From positions 1 to 64,000 of the forward strand of contig UQOW01000006.1 in assembly GCA_900542805.1 (NCBI GenBank): DNA of 64,000 nucleotides, written 5' to 3'. Both the position numbers and the translations under genes were made by a program. This stretch comes from an uncultured Sutterella sp. (lineage in GTDB: Bacteria > Pseudomonadota > Gammaproteobacteria > Burkholderiales > Burkholderiaceae_F). Shown piece after piece: positions 26,266 to 34,995 of the stretch. The notes under the pieces were generated by a model. That model did no database searches. It worked only from the letters and a program-made list of their open reading frames with translations, and was not told the origin of the DNA. The first letter of the stretch is position 1, and each line of letters begins with the position of its first letter.

Positions 26266-26513
26266 AAAGAGTCCTTCGGAAATCTTCACAGCAAAAGAAA
26301 AAAGTGTCTTTTCCTGTCAGGGTTCCCCGACTGAAAACCCCGAGCAAACGGCGCAGCGCCGGTCGGACAAGTCCGTGGGCGTGCGACGTTTGTGTGCGGG
26401 GAACCTGATTTCAAAACAAACTCTTAGAACCCGCCGAGCGAAGACAAAAAGTCTTAATCAGCGAGCAAGAAAAAAGAATCGGGAAAGGAAAGGGCGGGGA
26501 ATCAGGCGGGGCG

Positions 26514-27479
26514 TTACGGGCAAAGAGCGGCGAACTCGAAATGCGCGAGTTGCTGCAAATAGGCCGTATCGTCTTGACCGAGCCCGGCTGTAAGAGCCAA
26601 GGAAAGCGCCTTTTCCAAAACGTCCGAGGACGGGTTCGCTGTTGCTGTTTTCATCCGGAAAAGAATCCCTAAAAAGCGCTCGAGAACCCGGCAGGAAACC
26701 GGGTGCGAGCACTTTAGGGACGCGCTTTCTCGGGACTTACGAGCAAAGCGCACGGCAGCACGAACGGCCTTGGCCTCAAACGGACCGAACGAATCGGTGT
26801 ACGGTCGAAGTTTGGCTTCGAGCATGGCTGCCTCGGCGGCGGCATCCGGGTAGTTAAGCCGAATGTGCCAGCATCGGTCGATCACGCTTGCATCCTGGTT
26901 GTTACGCGCAAGGTAGTCCGTCGCATCGCCCCCGGGGGCCGTGTTATCGGTGATGATGACACGGGTATTGGGGTGACGCGCCAGGACTTCGCCCGTGCGG
27001 TCGTTGACAAGGGCATCGCCTTCGAGAATGTCGTTGGCTGAGACCCAAACTTCCGGGGGCGCCAACGTGAACTCGTTAATGACGAGCACCAAGCCGTGCC
27101 GCCAAGCCGCCGATGCCGGGCCGTCTTGCCAGATAAAACCGCCTTGCTCACAGACCGTGTACGATCCGATCAAGTCGTTTTTATCCATGCGAGCGCGGCA
27201 GGTAACGGTGCTTGCGCGTGCGCCGACACGTGCGAGAAACTGCATGACACCGCTCGTCTTTCCGCATCCTGTGGGACCGGAAATATAAAGCGGAGCGCGC
27301 GTGTCGTTCCATTCCCACCAAAGCCGCAAGGCTTCGAAAAAATCCGGGTCGAAGCTATGGGCCGGGTCGATGGGAACGATTCTCCCGATTCGGGAGGAGT
27401 CTGATTTGAAACCGAGGACCGTTTTGTCCGAATCCAATCCGAACGCTCGGGCCGAAATACAATCGGTAAATTGCATCAT
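26514..27479 (-). CDS. AAA+ ATPase, MoxR/CobS-like
   Basis: A 321-residue AAA_5-type ATPase. Walker A is GPTGCGKT, the conserved MDKNDLIGSY segment follows, Walker B is LVLVINEF, and sensor 1 is RVIITDNTAPGG. The pattern resembles CobS of cobaltochelatase and the CobS-like proteins carried by SXT and IncA/C elements, usually paired with a VWA-domain CobT partner, which is not seen here. The start is set at 27479, seven bases after AGGAG; codons at 27485 and 27476 are alternatives. It probably remodels a protein or DNA complex for the element. Confidence 0.8.
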   Translation of the reverse strand: MMQFTDCISARAFGLDSDKTVLGFKSDSSRIGRIVPIDPAHSFDPDFFEALRLWWEWNDTRAPLYISGPTGCGKTSGVMQFLARVGARASTVTCRARMDKNDLIGSYTVCEQGGFIWQDGPASAAWRHGLVLVINEFTLAPPEVWVSANDILEGDALVNDRTGEVLARHPNTRVIITDNTAPGGDATDYLARNNQDASVIDRCWHIRLNYPDAAAEAAMLEAKLRPYTDSFGPFEAKAVRAAVRFARKSRESASLKCSHPVSCRVLERFLGILFRMKTATANPSSDVLEKALSLALTAGLGQDDTAYLQQLAHFEFAALCP

Positions 27480-28022
27480 GGTCATGCTCCTAATCAATAC
27501 GGGGAAAAAGAAAACCCCGCACGAAGAAAAGCGCAACCCCCGATGCAGTACCGATGCATATCCGCGGGGCAACGCCCGCGAGGGGTCAGGTTGTGTCTTT
27601 TTCGGGTATCCGGCGAAAAGAATAAAACCGGTGAAACTGACGGGAGTATGCCTCGCGTTCTCGGAATTTTCAAGAAAAACGCGGATTGATCGAGCGCAGG
27701 CGACCGATACGTGCCAAGCCGTTGACACAATCGTCGTGCCGGGTGATAAAAGGTTCGTTTTTAAGGTTTCGGTGCCGCTTTATTGCGCCCGATGAAGGAC
27801 TACCGGAGTACTGATCGCCTGACGCTCTCGGCACGCCAAGGTGCATTGTTAGCGGACGCGGACATAGAGCGACCATCGGATGCCCACCTGTGTGTCGGTC
27901 CGTGTGAGGCGATGCGTTTGTCGAGAAAGTGCTTTTTACCAACTGAGCTAAAGCCTTTTCCCTATTGCCGAGGGCAAACAAATGCCTAAAATGCCACCCC
28001 TTTGAGGAGGGAGGGAACGTTT
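27480..28022. other. Intergenic junction between the conjugation module and the MFS gene
   Basis: About 540 bases without a convincing gene. The only recognisable item is the tRNA-like fragment at 27931-27955. A GGAGGGAGGG ribosome site for the MFS gene lies at 28006-28015. No integrase or direct repeat of the tRNA fragment was found elsewhere in the window. Confidence 0.5.
27931..27955 (-). other. 5' fragment of a tRNA gene (possible attachment-site remnant)
   Basis: Read on the minus strand, GGCTTTAGCTCAGTTGGTA is the acceptor strand and D-arm of a typical tRNA. The D-stem then degenerates (AAAAGC instead of GAGC) and no anticodon arm, T-arm or 3' acceptor follows. This looks like the 5' part of a tRNA left by integration or deletion of a mobile element. 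Confidence 0.55.
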
Positions 28023-29255
28023 TTGGCGGGGTCGTTTATGACACGCACCATAGGGAAAACACCACCGACTCAGTCGTGGCTACCGATTATCGGTCTGGCG
28101 TTTGCGGCTTTTGTTTTCAATACGTCGGAATTCTTACCGGTGGGTCTGCTCCCGGAAATTGCCGCATGTCTGAATGAATCGGTTTCGTTTACCGGCCTAA
28201 TCATTACGGGATATGCTTGGGTTGTCGCCTTGATGTCCCTTCCGCTCACATTGGCAACCGCCTCGCTTGAGCGAAAAAAGCTCTTGTTGTTTCTAATCGC
28301 CTGCTTTGCCGCTTCGCACATTGCCGTGCTGTGGGCAACCACGTTCGAGTATCTTCTCGTGGCGCGTGTTGCCGTCGCCCTGACGCACTCGGTCTTTTGG
28401 TCGATTATGACGCCTCTTGCTGCCCGTATGGCACCCGAAGGGCGTTACGGCTTGGGTCTTGCCGTCGTCATGTGCGGGACGGTCGTTGCAACGGTCATGG
28501 GCTTACCGATCGGCACGAAACTCGGCCATTTGTTCGGCTGGCAAGAGGCTTTTGCCGTCATCGGACTTGCCGCTGTGCTGTTGATGGGATTTATTGCCCT
28601 CTTTTTGCCGCCTTGCCCTGCAACGTCGGCGGGCTCGGTTAAGAGCCTCCCTGTGATTCTCAAGCGTCCGCCCCTGTTGCAACTTTATGGGTTAACGGCA
28701 GTTGCCGTGCTCGGGAACTACACGGTTTATAGTTTTATTGCCCCGATTTTGCAGACGGTCGGAAGCTTTACTGCGTCCGATACGGTGGTTTTCCTGTTTG
28801 TCTTCGGGGCCTCGGGCATCATCGGCACAACGATTGCGACAAAGTACGCCGGCCGTCACGTATCGTCATCTTTAGTCGTCCCGCTCGGTGTTTTAGCGAC
28901 ATGTCTGGTTTTGATTGTTCCCGCTTGCGGCTCGTATGCCTCGGTTATGTTTCTTTTTGTTGTTTGGGGAGCAGCTATCACGGCTCTGATGATTGGGTTT
29001 CAGACTGTTCTTTTGTCAGTAGCCTCCGATGCGGCTGATGTGGCAACGTCCCTTTACTCCGGCATTTTTAATGTCGGAATCGGAGGAGGAGCATTTTTAG
29101 GGAGCCTGATTTCCGAGCATGCCGGTTTTGTTCCCCTTTCGTTTGCCGGAGCCTCTTTGGTCGGGGTGGCGACACTCTTTTGCATCGCCGTGTGGATTAA
29201 AACAGGGTGTGCCGTGCTTGCAGGAGCCAAAGGCGCCTCACGTTCGTCCGTTTGA
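28023..29255 (+). CDS. MFS transporter, SotB/YdeA-like sugar or drug exporter
   Basis: About 410 residues with 12 hydrophobic segments. The early motif FVFNTSEFLPVGLLPEIA and later LPIGTKLGHLFGWQEAFAVIG (about 160-180) are typical of the DHA1 group containing SotB/YdeA sugar-efflux and related exporters. The TTG at 28023 is seven bases from GGAGGGAGGG; ATG at 28038 is the alternative. It stands alone between the two halves of the conjugation region and looks like cargo. Confidence 0.8.
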   Translation: MAGSFMTRTIGKTPPTQSWLPIIGLAFAAFVFNTSEFLPVGLLPEIAACLNESVSFTGLIITGYAWVVALMSLPLTLATASLERKKLLLFLIACFAASHIAVLWATTFEYLLVARVAVALTHSVFWSIMTPLAARMAPEGRYGLGLAVVMCGTVVATVMGLPIGTKLGHLFGWQEAFAVIGLAAVLLMGFIALFLPPCPATSAGSVKSLPVILKRPPLLQLYGLTAVAVLGNYTVYSFIAPILQTVGSFTASDTVVFLFVFGASGIIGTTIATKYAGRHVSSSLVVPLGVLATCLVLIVPACGSYASVMFLFVVWGAAITALMIGFQTVLLSVASDAADVATSLYSGIFNVGIGGGAFLGSLISEHAGFVPLSFAGASLVGVATLFCIAVWIKTGCAVLAGAKGASRSSV

Positions 29256-29274
29256 ACGTAAGCACTTATTGCGT

Positions 29275-29370
29275 CGAAATAATCGTTATGACGCGGACAA
29301 GACAGCTTTTATCAAACGGGCTCTTGTCGATGACTCTGCCGATGTCCTTCTGATTACGCGGCCGAGGTTG
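29275..29370 (+). pseudogene. Fragment of an AAA-ATPase-like N-terminal domain
   Basis: The plus strand reads RYDADKTAFIKRALVDD then SADVLLITRPR, close to the DKTxFI...VLLITRPRRFGKT opening of the AAA-ATPase_like family. The P-loop that should follow is lost and a stop comes soon after. The C-terminal nuclease half of the same family survives as a fragment at 14303-14700, so this family has decayed at two places. Confidence 0.5.
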
Positions 29371-29521
29371 TGGATAATTCTTCTGGCAGGGTCACTACAG
29401 ACGCATGTGTTATAGAGACGATTGGGAAGAGACATCGCCGTAATTGCTAATCGTGCGACGCCGTAAATGTTTGCCTCAATAATTAGGATTCCCGGCGCCT
29501 CAATAGATAGGAATCAGTGGC

Positions 29522-30850
29522 TCAATGCGTCATGTTTTCCACTGCTTTATGCGAGTTTTCTCTCGGATAGCAAATCATCAGGGCCAATATAGTTAAAGAA
29601 CAAAACGTGATTGCATAGCCCTTATGTGTAAAGAAGGTATGGATAATTGAGTGGTTTTTAATGACAGCAGCCCAACCCATCGGCATTAAACTTGTCAGGA
29701 TAAGTCCGAAAGCAAGACCTTTCTCTTTTATGAGAACAACTTTCATCTGAGACCGGTTCTTAAGCGCTCCTACCCCGAGGAATGCCATAAAGGCAAGTAT
29801 CAGAATCAGCATCGCCTTAAAATTAAATACGCCCAGTTGGAATCGAAGCACACGCAAGACGGTAATCTCTTGCCCCTGCATCCCAGGGATTTCTCCGTCT
29901 AGCCTATATTGAATAGCGTTGTAGGCATTGAGAAAAACGTTTTGGTCGGTGATGAGTGTGGCCATAACCCATTTGCCGAACCACATCCCGAAATATCCGA
30001 TGGCCCAAAGTACAGAGGCTCCTAGGACAAGTGACAAAGACCTCTTAATGCTCAAGGTGTTTTCCATATTCCGAGAGCACAGAAACAAGCAAAACGGTAG
30101 TCCGAGACTGACGATTGGATAGGTCAGGAGATCAAAAAACGAGGAGCAAATTCCTGATAACAAAAAGAGAAGGCAGGGAAAACTCTCCTGACGTTGTGTT
30201 TTTAGGCACAGGAGGCAGGCTATGACTGTCGTGTAGAAAATTGGCGCAAACTGCAGGGATAAGGCAGCCGATTCTGGATTAAGGACAAGGACTCCGAACC
30301 CCAACCCAACGAGACCGCGCCAACCAAACTTCTCATTGACGCGAACAAATAGGAATATGAGCAGGCCGAACTGCAACATATAGTTCAGGCATCGGATGTT
30401 GCTAAAGCTCATCGCAAGGAGTAGGGGTTTGAGAACGACGTTATAACCGTGCCAGTAACGTTCGTAGGAGCTGGCCTGGAGCTCGTCGAATTGACCGTTC
30501 ACTTGATGGACCAATGCACCGGCAGGACCAGATCCGTCTTTAGCGCTGGCATAGTTGTAATTTTTCATGGCCATAACGAACGTAGAATCTTTTTTGGGAA
30601 AAATGGCCGTCGAAAGCATTAAAGCGTCTGTGAAGTTATCTTGTTGGGTGAACGTAATCCCTTTCGCCCACTGAGGATAGTTTCCTTCTTGTTCGAAGGT
30701 TGCGATGGAGGCTTTGACGTGTTGCTCCATCGGGGCCGTCGGGAGTGTGTAAACAAATACCATGGAAAGGAATCCGACTAGCCAGGCATAGAGGAGCGTG
30801 ATTGCTACGGGATAGAAGCGACATTTAAGGATATCAGCAAGTTTTTTCAT
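29522..30850 (-). CDS. GtrC-like polytopic membrane glucosyltransferase
   Basis: A 442-residue inner-membrane protein with about 10 hydrophobic segments and a large periplasmic loop after the first one (residues about 40-130). It is the third gene of a gtrB-gtrA-gtrC-like operon, overlapping gtrA by 17 bp. In such operons this variable protein moves the sugar from undecaprenyl phosphate to a lipopolysaccharide or other surface acceptor. The sequence itself is not diagnostic; the call rests on topology and position. Its first gene, gtrB, is out of frame here, so the operon may be silent. Confidence 0.65.
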   Translation of the reverse strand: MKKLADILKCRFYPVAITLLYAWLVGFLSMVFVYTLPTAPMEQHVKASIATFEQEGNYPQWAKGITFTQQDNFTDALMLSTAIFPKKDSTFVMAMKNYNYASAKDGSGPAGALVHQVNGQFDELQASSYERYWHGYNVVLKPLLLAMSFSNIRCLNYMLQFGLLIFLFVRVNEKFGWRGLVGLGFGVLVLNPESAALSLQFAPIFYTTVIACLLCLKTQRQESFPCLLFLLSGICSSFFDLLTYPIVSLGLPFCLFLCSRNMENTLSIKRSLSLVLGASVLWAIGYFGMWFGKWVMATLITDQNVFLNAYNAIQYRLDGEIPGMQGQEITVLRVLRFQLGVFNFKAMLILILAFMAFLGVGALKNRSQMKVVLIKEKGLAFGLILTSLMPMGWAAVIKNHSIIHTFFTHKGYAITFCSLTILALMICYPRENSHKAVENMTH

Positions 30851-31220
30851 TTTTTTGAAATAGAAGTTTGCTTGTCAGAAAGTTCACAATGAGTCCTGCA
30901 ATCGACCCTAAGGCGATACCGGCAACCGGGTAGGTCTTAACAAAAGGAGAGAGCACGAAGGCGACATAGAAAACGCCGATATTGACAGCGCCGCCCAAAA
31001 CCATATTGGCGTAATACCGACAAAACTCGGATGCGTGCGCTCGATCGGTAACGTGAAATGTCAATCGGCGGTTCAAAACATAGGTAAAGAGCACGGCTGC
31101 GGAAAACGAGAGAAAACGGCTTAAAAGCGTCGGAAAAATCGTTGCTGCAGCAATAAAAACGCCCGAGTCAACAAGAAACCCTCCGGTCCCGACCGCACAA
31201 AACAGGAAAAAGCGCATCAT
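30834..31220 (-). CDS. gtrA: GtrA-family flippase-like membrane protein
   Basis: A 128-residue protein with four hydrophobic segments. The motifs FCAVGTGGFLVDSGVF, SFSAAVLFTYVLNRRLTF and FCRYYANMVLGG match GtrA/DPMS-type proteins that flip undecaprenyl-phosphate-linked sugar across the inner membrane. ATG overlaps the gtrB stop (ATGA). Operon order gtrB-gtrA-gtrC on the minus strand. Confidence 0.88.
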   Translation of the reverse strand: MMRFFLFCAVGTGGFLVDSGVFIAAATIFPTLLSRFLSFSAAVLFTYVLNRRLTFHVTDRAHASEFCRYYANMVLGGAVNIGVFYVAFVLSPFVKTYPVAGIALGSIAGLIVNFLTSKLLFQKNEKTC

Positions 31221-32246
31221 GGACGGCGCTCAAGAAGGTTTAAGAGCAGTTCGAACTGTTTGCGAGCCGTTCGAGCTTGCCCGTCCAAAACAAGGCCGCA
31301 CACAAAGAGCATCAGGGACACAACGAAGGCAATCCCCGAGGCAATGAACGTCGGGAGGCGATCGACAAGACCCGTTTGCAGATACTCAAAGAAAACCGGG
31401 CAAAAAAGCGTAAGCGCAACAAGGAAAAAGAGACCGGCCCAGGCAACCGAAAAAAACTGCAAGGGTTTGTATTCGCGAAACAGATTAAAGATGGTCAAAA
31501 GAACGCGTATGCCGTCTTTGACGGTACTTAACTTGGAAAAAGATCCGTTGGGTCTGTCGCGATAGGAAATCGGGATGCTCGTTAAAAGCAGGTTCTTGTC
31601 GAGTGCGTGAATCGTCATCTCGGTTTCGATTTCAAACCCCTGTGAGATGACAGGAAAGGATTTAACAAAACGCCGGGAAAAGGCTCTGTAGCCTGTCATG
31701 ACGTCGACAATCGGATCGTCTTTACGGGGCCAGAATGTATTAATAAAAAGGCGGACAAGACGATTCCCGAAATTGTGCCCGGCGCGTTTGTTTTTCTGAA
31801 AGTAGGTGGTCGAAAGCCGGTCGCCGATGACCATATCGGCATCGCCCCGAATCACCGGGGCAATCATCTCGGGCGCCGCATCGGCCGGATACGTATCGTC
31901 GCCGTCAGCCATAAGGTACACATCCGCCTCGATGTCGCGAAACATGGAGCGAACGACGTTCCCCTTTCCTTGTCGCCGTTCTCGAATAACGTGTGCTCCG
32001 GCACGCCGTGCAATGGCCGAAGTATCGTCCTTTGAGTTGTTGTCGTACACGAAAATCTCGGCCGTCGGGAGTGCATGCCGAAAATCCGTGACAACTTTTT
32101 CAATGGTTATCGCCTCGTTGTAGCAGGGGATAAGGACAGCGATTTTTAACGGCTTAAGGGACGCGTCTTTTAGGGCAGTTTTTGAGAGCTGCCCATATGA
32201 TTTTAAATCAGAATCTAAATTCTTCGTGGGGGGGTAATGGAGCCAT
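31217..32246 (-). CDS. gtrB: GtrB-like undecaprenyl-phosphate sugar transferase, out of frame at a C7 tract
   Basis: A GT2-family transferase that loads a sugar on undecaprenyl phosphate. The body reads KIAVLIPCYNEAITIEKVV, VYLMADGDDTYPADA, GDRLSTTYF and ends with two transmembrane helices, as in GtrB/DPM synthases. In this sequence the conserved N-terminus has no ATG, GTG or TTG in frame; the first one (GTG, 32050) is inside the domain. An ATG at 32246-32244 lies 28 bases after a TATAAT box but is one base out of frame across seven C. With six C it gives MAPLPPTKNLDSDL and a 342-residue protein; with seven C it stops after 12 codons. Confidence 0.8.
32228..32234 (-). repeat. C7 homopolymer in the gtrB 5' coding region
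   Basis: Seven consecutive C on the minus strand, four codons after the candidate gtrB ATG. Loss of one C joins the ATG to the open glycosyltransferase frame. In the present state the other two frames end at stops at 32215-32217 and about 32210. Confidence 0.9.
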
Positions 32247-32274
32247 TTTCGTTATCCGGGAAGGGATTTTCGAC

Positions 32275-32280
32275 ATTATA
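32275..32280 (-). promoter_or_regulatory. gtr operon -10 box
   Basis: TATAAT on the minus strand (32280 to 32275), a perfect -10 hexamer. No good -35 is seen at 16-18 bp. Transcription would start near 32268, about 22 nt before the ATG at 32246, and a weak GGAT at 32257-32254 could serve as ribosome site. Confidence 0.5.
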
Positions 32281-32529
32281 AGCCGAGGGGATTTCCCGGT
32301 GCGGGGTTGATGGCTTTTGGAAAGAGCGCCTTCCGAAAACGACGTGTATGCGCCGGCTCGTTCGGAGGCGACGATTTCCGACCTCTTTTTCCGTTCTCAG
32401 AACTAATGCGGCGTTTTTTGCCAAAGGACAGCAACCTTTTTGTTGCTTTGATGCAACAAAAAACACGTAATTTTTCTCATGTTTTTAGCTCAAAAAAGCC
32501 TTGTTCCTTATGCGAAATAAATGTCCGTA

Positions 32530-32760
32530 AATGACTTTACATGTCATTATCAATAATATTTATAATGTAGAAAAATATATGAATCATTGTCAATTATAAA
32601 AACAGTTAAAATCAAAAGGTTAAGTATATTCTGATTTTAACTTCTTTTTCGGTAATTATTATCATTTCGTTATAAATATTATTACATTGCTACACTGATA
32701 TAAATACCCTTTTAAAACAAAGATATCAAGTTTTTGAATTATCCGATAGGAGCCGGGTTG
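32530..32760. other. Very AT-rich intergenic region with inverted repeat, before the tra operon
   Basis: The base composition drops sharply between the gtr operon and traA. An 11-bp perfect inverted repeat, AGTTAAAATCA (32604-32614) with TGATTTTAACT (32632-32642), stands out, plus GTAAT and ATTAC arms around 32652-32688. TATAAT-like boxes occur at several positions. Such regions often hold promoters, silencer sites or a transfer origin; none can be assigned from sequence alone. Confidence 0.45.
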
Positions 32761-32830
32761 GGATCCGTATTCGGGAAATCCCTCGTGTAAAAAAGTAGAG
32801 AAAGTTTGCATTCTATGGGAAAGTGAGCCT

Positions 32831-32855
32831 TGCGCAATGAATGGGTTGTTGCGCA
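32831..32855 (+). promoter_or_regulatory. Operator-like inverted repeat upstream of traA
   Basis: TGCGCAA (32831-32837) and TTGCGCA (32849-32855) form a perfect 7-bp inverted repeat with an 11-base spacer, 30 bases before the traA ATG. It could bind a transfer-operon regulator or form a leader hairpin in the mRNA. Confidence 0.45.
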
Positions 32856-32884
32856 TTGATTTTTCCAATTAATGGAGATTTTTT

Positions 32885-33202
32885 ATGGAAGCTATGCCTT
32901 TCTACGGCGCTCGATATGCGCGTTTTCTTTGGGTTCCGATTGCAGCCCTGGCTGTTTTAGTCCTCGCAGATCCGGCCCTTGCGGCCGAAACCGGAAGTGA
33001 GTTTTCCGAGCTCTGGACACTTTTGAGCGGCTGGTGTTCGGGCTTTCTCGGAAAGTCCTTGGCCATTGCCTTTTTGCTTGTTGGCTTGGCGATGGGGGTC
33101 GTGCGCGGTTCGATTGTGGCCGCCGCAGCCTGTGTCGGCGCTGCTGTGTGCCTTCTGATGGCACCGGGCATCATCGACTCGATGTTTGCCACGGGAGGTT
33201 AG
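32885..33202 (+). CDS. traA: F-type conjugative pilin TraA
   Basis: A 105-residue prepilin. The long leader ends in DPALAAE, a good signal-peptidase site, leaving about 71 residues with two hydrophobic helices (SLAIAFLLVGLAMGVV and AAAACVGAAVCLLMAPG) joined by a short basic loop, the fold of F pilin. GGAG precedes the ATG. It is the first gene of the long transfer operon, followed directly by traL, exactly as in F. Confidence 0.85.
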   Translation: MEAMPFYGARYARFLWVPIAALAVLVLADPALAAETGSEFSELWTLLSGWCSGFLGKSLAIAFLLVGLAMGVVRGSIVAAAACVGAAVCLLMAPGIIDSMFATGG

Positions 33203-33206
33203 TGCC

Positions 33207-33485
33207 GTGAAACCCGTACCCGTACCGCTCACACTCGATGCCCCGCCGCGTTTTCTATTTTTCGATATCGACTATGTGCTTGTGGCCTCGGTGGGTCTGA
33301 CACTCGGAATCGTTTTGCACGGTGTCGGATTCGGCATGGTTCTGTCCTGTCTTCTTTGCTGGGGCTGGAGCCGAGCGCGGTCGGGACGGGGAGTGAATCG
33401 CGCCTTGGCCTTGTGCTTTTGGCATCTGCCGTTCGATGTTTTCAAACGCGTGCCCGCAAGCGCCAGGCGCCATTTTTTAGGATAA
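33207..33485 (+). CDS. traL: Conjugative transfer protein TraL
   Basis: A 92-residue inner-membrane protein of the pilus assembly complex (VirB3-like). It has PPRFLFFDIDYVLVASVGLT with the first helix and a second hydrophobic stretch, then a basic C-terminal tail (KRVPASARRHFLG). The GTG at 33207 is chosen because GGGAGG lies eight bases upstream; a TTG at 33186 overlaps traA. Order traA-traL-traE is canonical. Confidence 0.85.
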   Translation: MKPVPVPLTLDAPPRFLFFDIDYVLVASVGLTLGIVLHGVGFGMVLSCLLCWGWSRARSGRGVNRALALCFWHLPFDVFKRVPASARRHFLG

Positions 33486-33490
33486 ATGTC

Positions 33491-34093
33491 ATGGATGTGT
33501 ACACACGCCTTACCGAGCAAGCGGCCGTTCTTTTGGGATTAAAGCGCTTCATTCTCTTTGCCTTGGCTGCCAGTATTCTCACTAATGCCGTTTTAGCGTT
33601 TTGGATCCTCACACGAAGCGACCAAAGTCGCACCGTCATCTTAAGTCCCGGTGCAACGGAAACCTACGTGGCAACCGATTCGGCTGTAAGTCCCAATCTT
33701 TTGGAACGCTTTGCCGTTCAAAGCCTGAACCTTATCCTCAATCTCACGCCGGCAACGGCCACCTACCAAACGGATCTTTTCTTAAAGGAAGTTGCCCCGG
33801 ATAGTTACGGCTCCTTAGCCTCGTCCTTGCGCCTTGCGGCCCAAGATCTTGAGCGTAATCAAGCCTCCACGGCCTTTTACCCCTTGGCCGCCTCGGTCGA
33901 GGCGGATGCCAATCGCGTTTGCGTGCAGGGAACCCGAAAGACCCTGATCGGCAAAGCCGTCACATCGTCCGAAACCGTCAACGCCTGCCTTGCGCTTGCC
34001 GTGCGAGGCGGGCGCCTATGGATTGTCAGTCTCACGCAAGGCCCCAAGCGTCCGAACGAGAAAAAGAACACAACAAACGAGGAGCCCCAATGA
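33491..34093 (+). CDS. traE: Conjugative transfer protein TraE
   Basis: A 200-residue VirB8-like protein with an N-terminal transmembrane helix (FILFALAASILTNAVLAFWIL) and a periplasmic domain. It shows LSPGATETYVATDSAVSPNLLERFA and the LNLTPATATYQTDLFL segment typical of TraE. AGGATAA precedes the ATG at 33491. It joins inner-membrane channel to core complex. Stop overlaps the traK ATG. Confidence 0.85.
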   Translation: MDVYTRLTEQAAVLLGLKRFILFALAASILTNAVLAFWILTRSDQSRTVILSPGATETYVATDSAVSPNLLERFAVQSLNLILNLTPATATYQTDLFLKEVAPDSYGSLASSLRLAAQDLERNQASTAFYPLAASVEADANRVCVQGTRKTLIGKAVTSSETVNACLALAVRGGRLWIVSLTQGPKRPNEKKNTTNEEPQ

Positions 34094-34995
34094 AACGCAT
34101 GGTCTTAGGCTGTTTTTTGCTCGGTGCAGCACTTACAAGTTTTGCCGATGCCCTGGAAATTCCCGAGCCGATTGTGCCGGGAGCCGCTTCGCCCGAAGTT
34201 GCTCCCGTTCAAAGGAGCAAGGCGAGCCTTACCGACACGAGAACGATTTCTTCCGAACACGTCAATCTCGTGCGCGTGGAGGGCGAAGCCATTGTCGACG
34301 TGGTCTATGACTCCGAGGCGCTGGAGATCGAACCCGATAAGAGCCACGGGACGGTCTTTTTACGCGTCAAACCCACGTGGAAAGCCGCGGGCAAAGAGGA
34401 AACGGCCGTGTACTTGAATACCCCGGAAGAATCCTACGGCTTGATGCTAAGACCCGAGGATGTTCCTTCGCAGACTCTCGTGATTGCCTCGCGCGTGCCG
34501 CCCCAAACTCCCGACGCTTCCCCGCATGCACCCGAAGCCTCGCGCATGGGAAAACTTACAGCCGCCAGCTACGTCAGTCAACTTAAAGAATGCCTTTTGC
34601 GTGCCGTGCGCGAGGAGGCGTTTCCGACACACCCCGTCGCAACGACGTTTTCTCGTAAAGAGCGTACGTTCGAGGCGCTTGACTTTGCGCAACGTGAAAA
34701 AAGCTGCAACGGCTTTCTTTTAAGCCAAAGTCGCGCCTACGCCACACGCGACTACGCCGTCGATGTGGTTTCCGTGCGCAACCTCATGCTCGGGGTAAGA
34801 GCGATTCCGATCGGTCGCTTTGCTCGAGAAACCGACGGCATTTTGGCGCTTGCTCGCGAAGCGTCGCTTTTGAAACCCGGGGACCTCACTGATCTTATTT
34901 TCATCAGTCGCCGGGCCCTGCGCGAAAAGGACGGCCAAATCACCTTGGCTATTGATTCGATTTGTCGGAAAAAAGACCATATCGGAGCGCCATGA
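34090..34995 (+). CDS. traK: Conjugative transfer protein TraK (secretin-like)
   Basis: A 301-residue periplasmic protein (VirB9-like) that forms the outer-membrane core with TraB and TraV. The signal peptide is MKRMVLGCFLLGAALTSFADA. The C-terminal region (SRRALREKDGQITLAIDSICR) fits the TraK family. GAGGAG precedes the ATG, which overlaps the traE stop; the traB ATG overlaps its own stop. Confidence 0.8.
   Translation: MKRMVLGCFLLGAALTSFADALEIPEPIVPGAASPEVAPVQRSKASLTDTRTISSEHVNLVRVEGEAIVDVVYDSEALEIEPDKSHGTVFLRVKPTWKAAGKEETAVYLNTPEESYGLMLRPEDVPSQTLVIASRVPPQTPDASPHAPEASRMGKLTAASYVSQLKECLLRAVREEAFPTHPVATTFSRKERTFEALDFAQREKSCNGFLLSQSRAYATRDYAVDVVSVRNLMLGVRAIPIGRFARETDGILALAREASLLKPGDLTDLIFISRRALREKDGQITLAIDSICRKKDHIGAP

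Noticed and set aside
26266..26513. Repeat-like GC-rich stretch between two conjugation genes
   Set aside because: Only short imperfect dyads such as GGCGCAGCGCC; no repeat unit or gene could be supported.
32161..32190. Start of gtrB at an ATG in GGGCAGCTCTC sequence (minus strand) with slipping at A5
   Set aside because: The ATG is part of a GGGCAG/CTGCCC hairpin, lacks a ribosome site and would need a slip at a short tract; the C7 explanation fits promoter and frame better.
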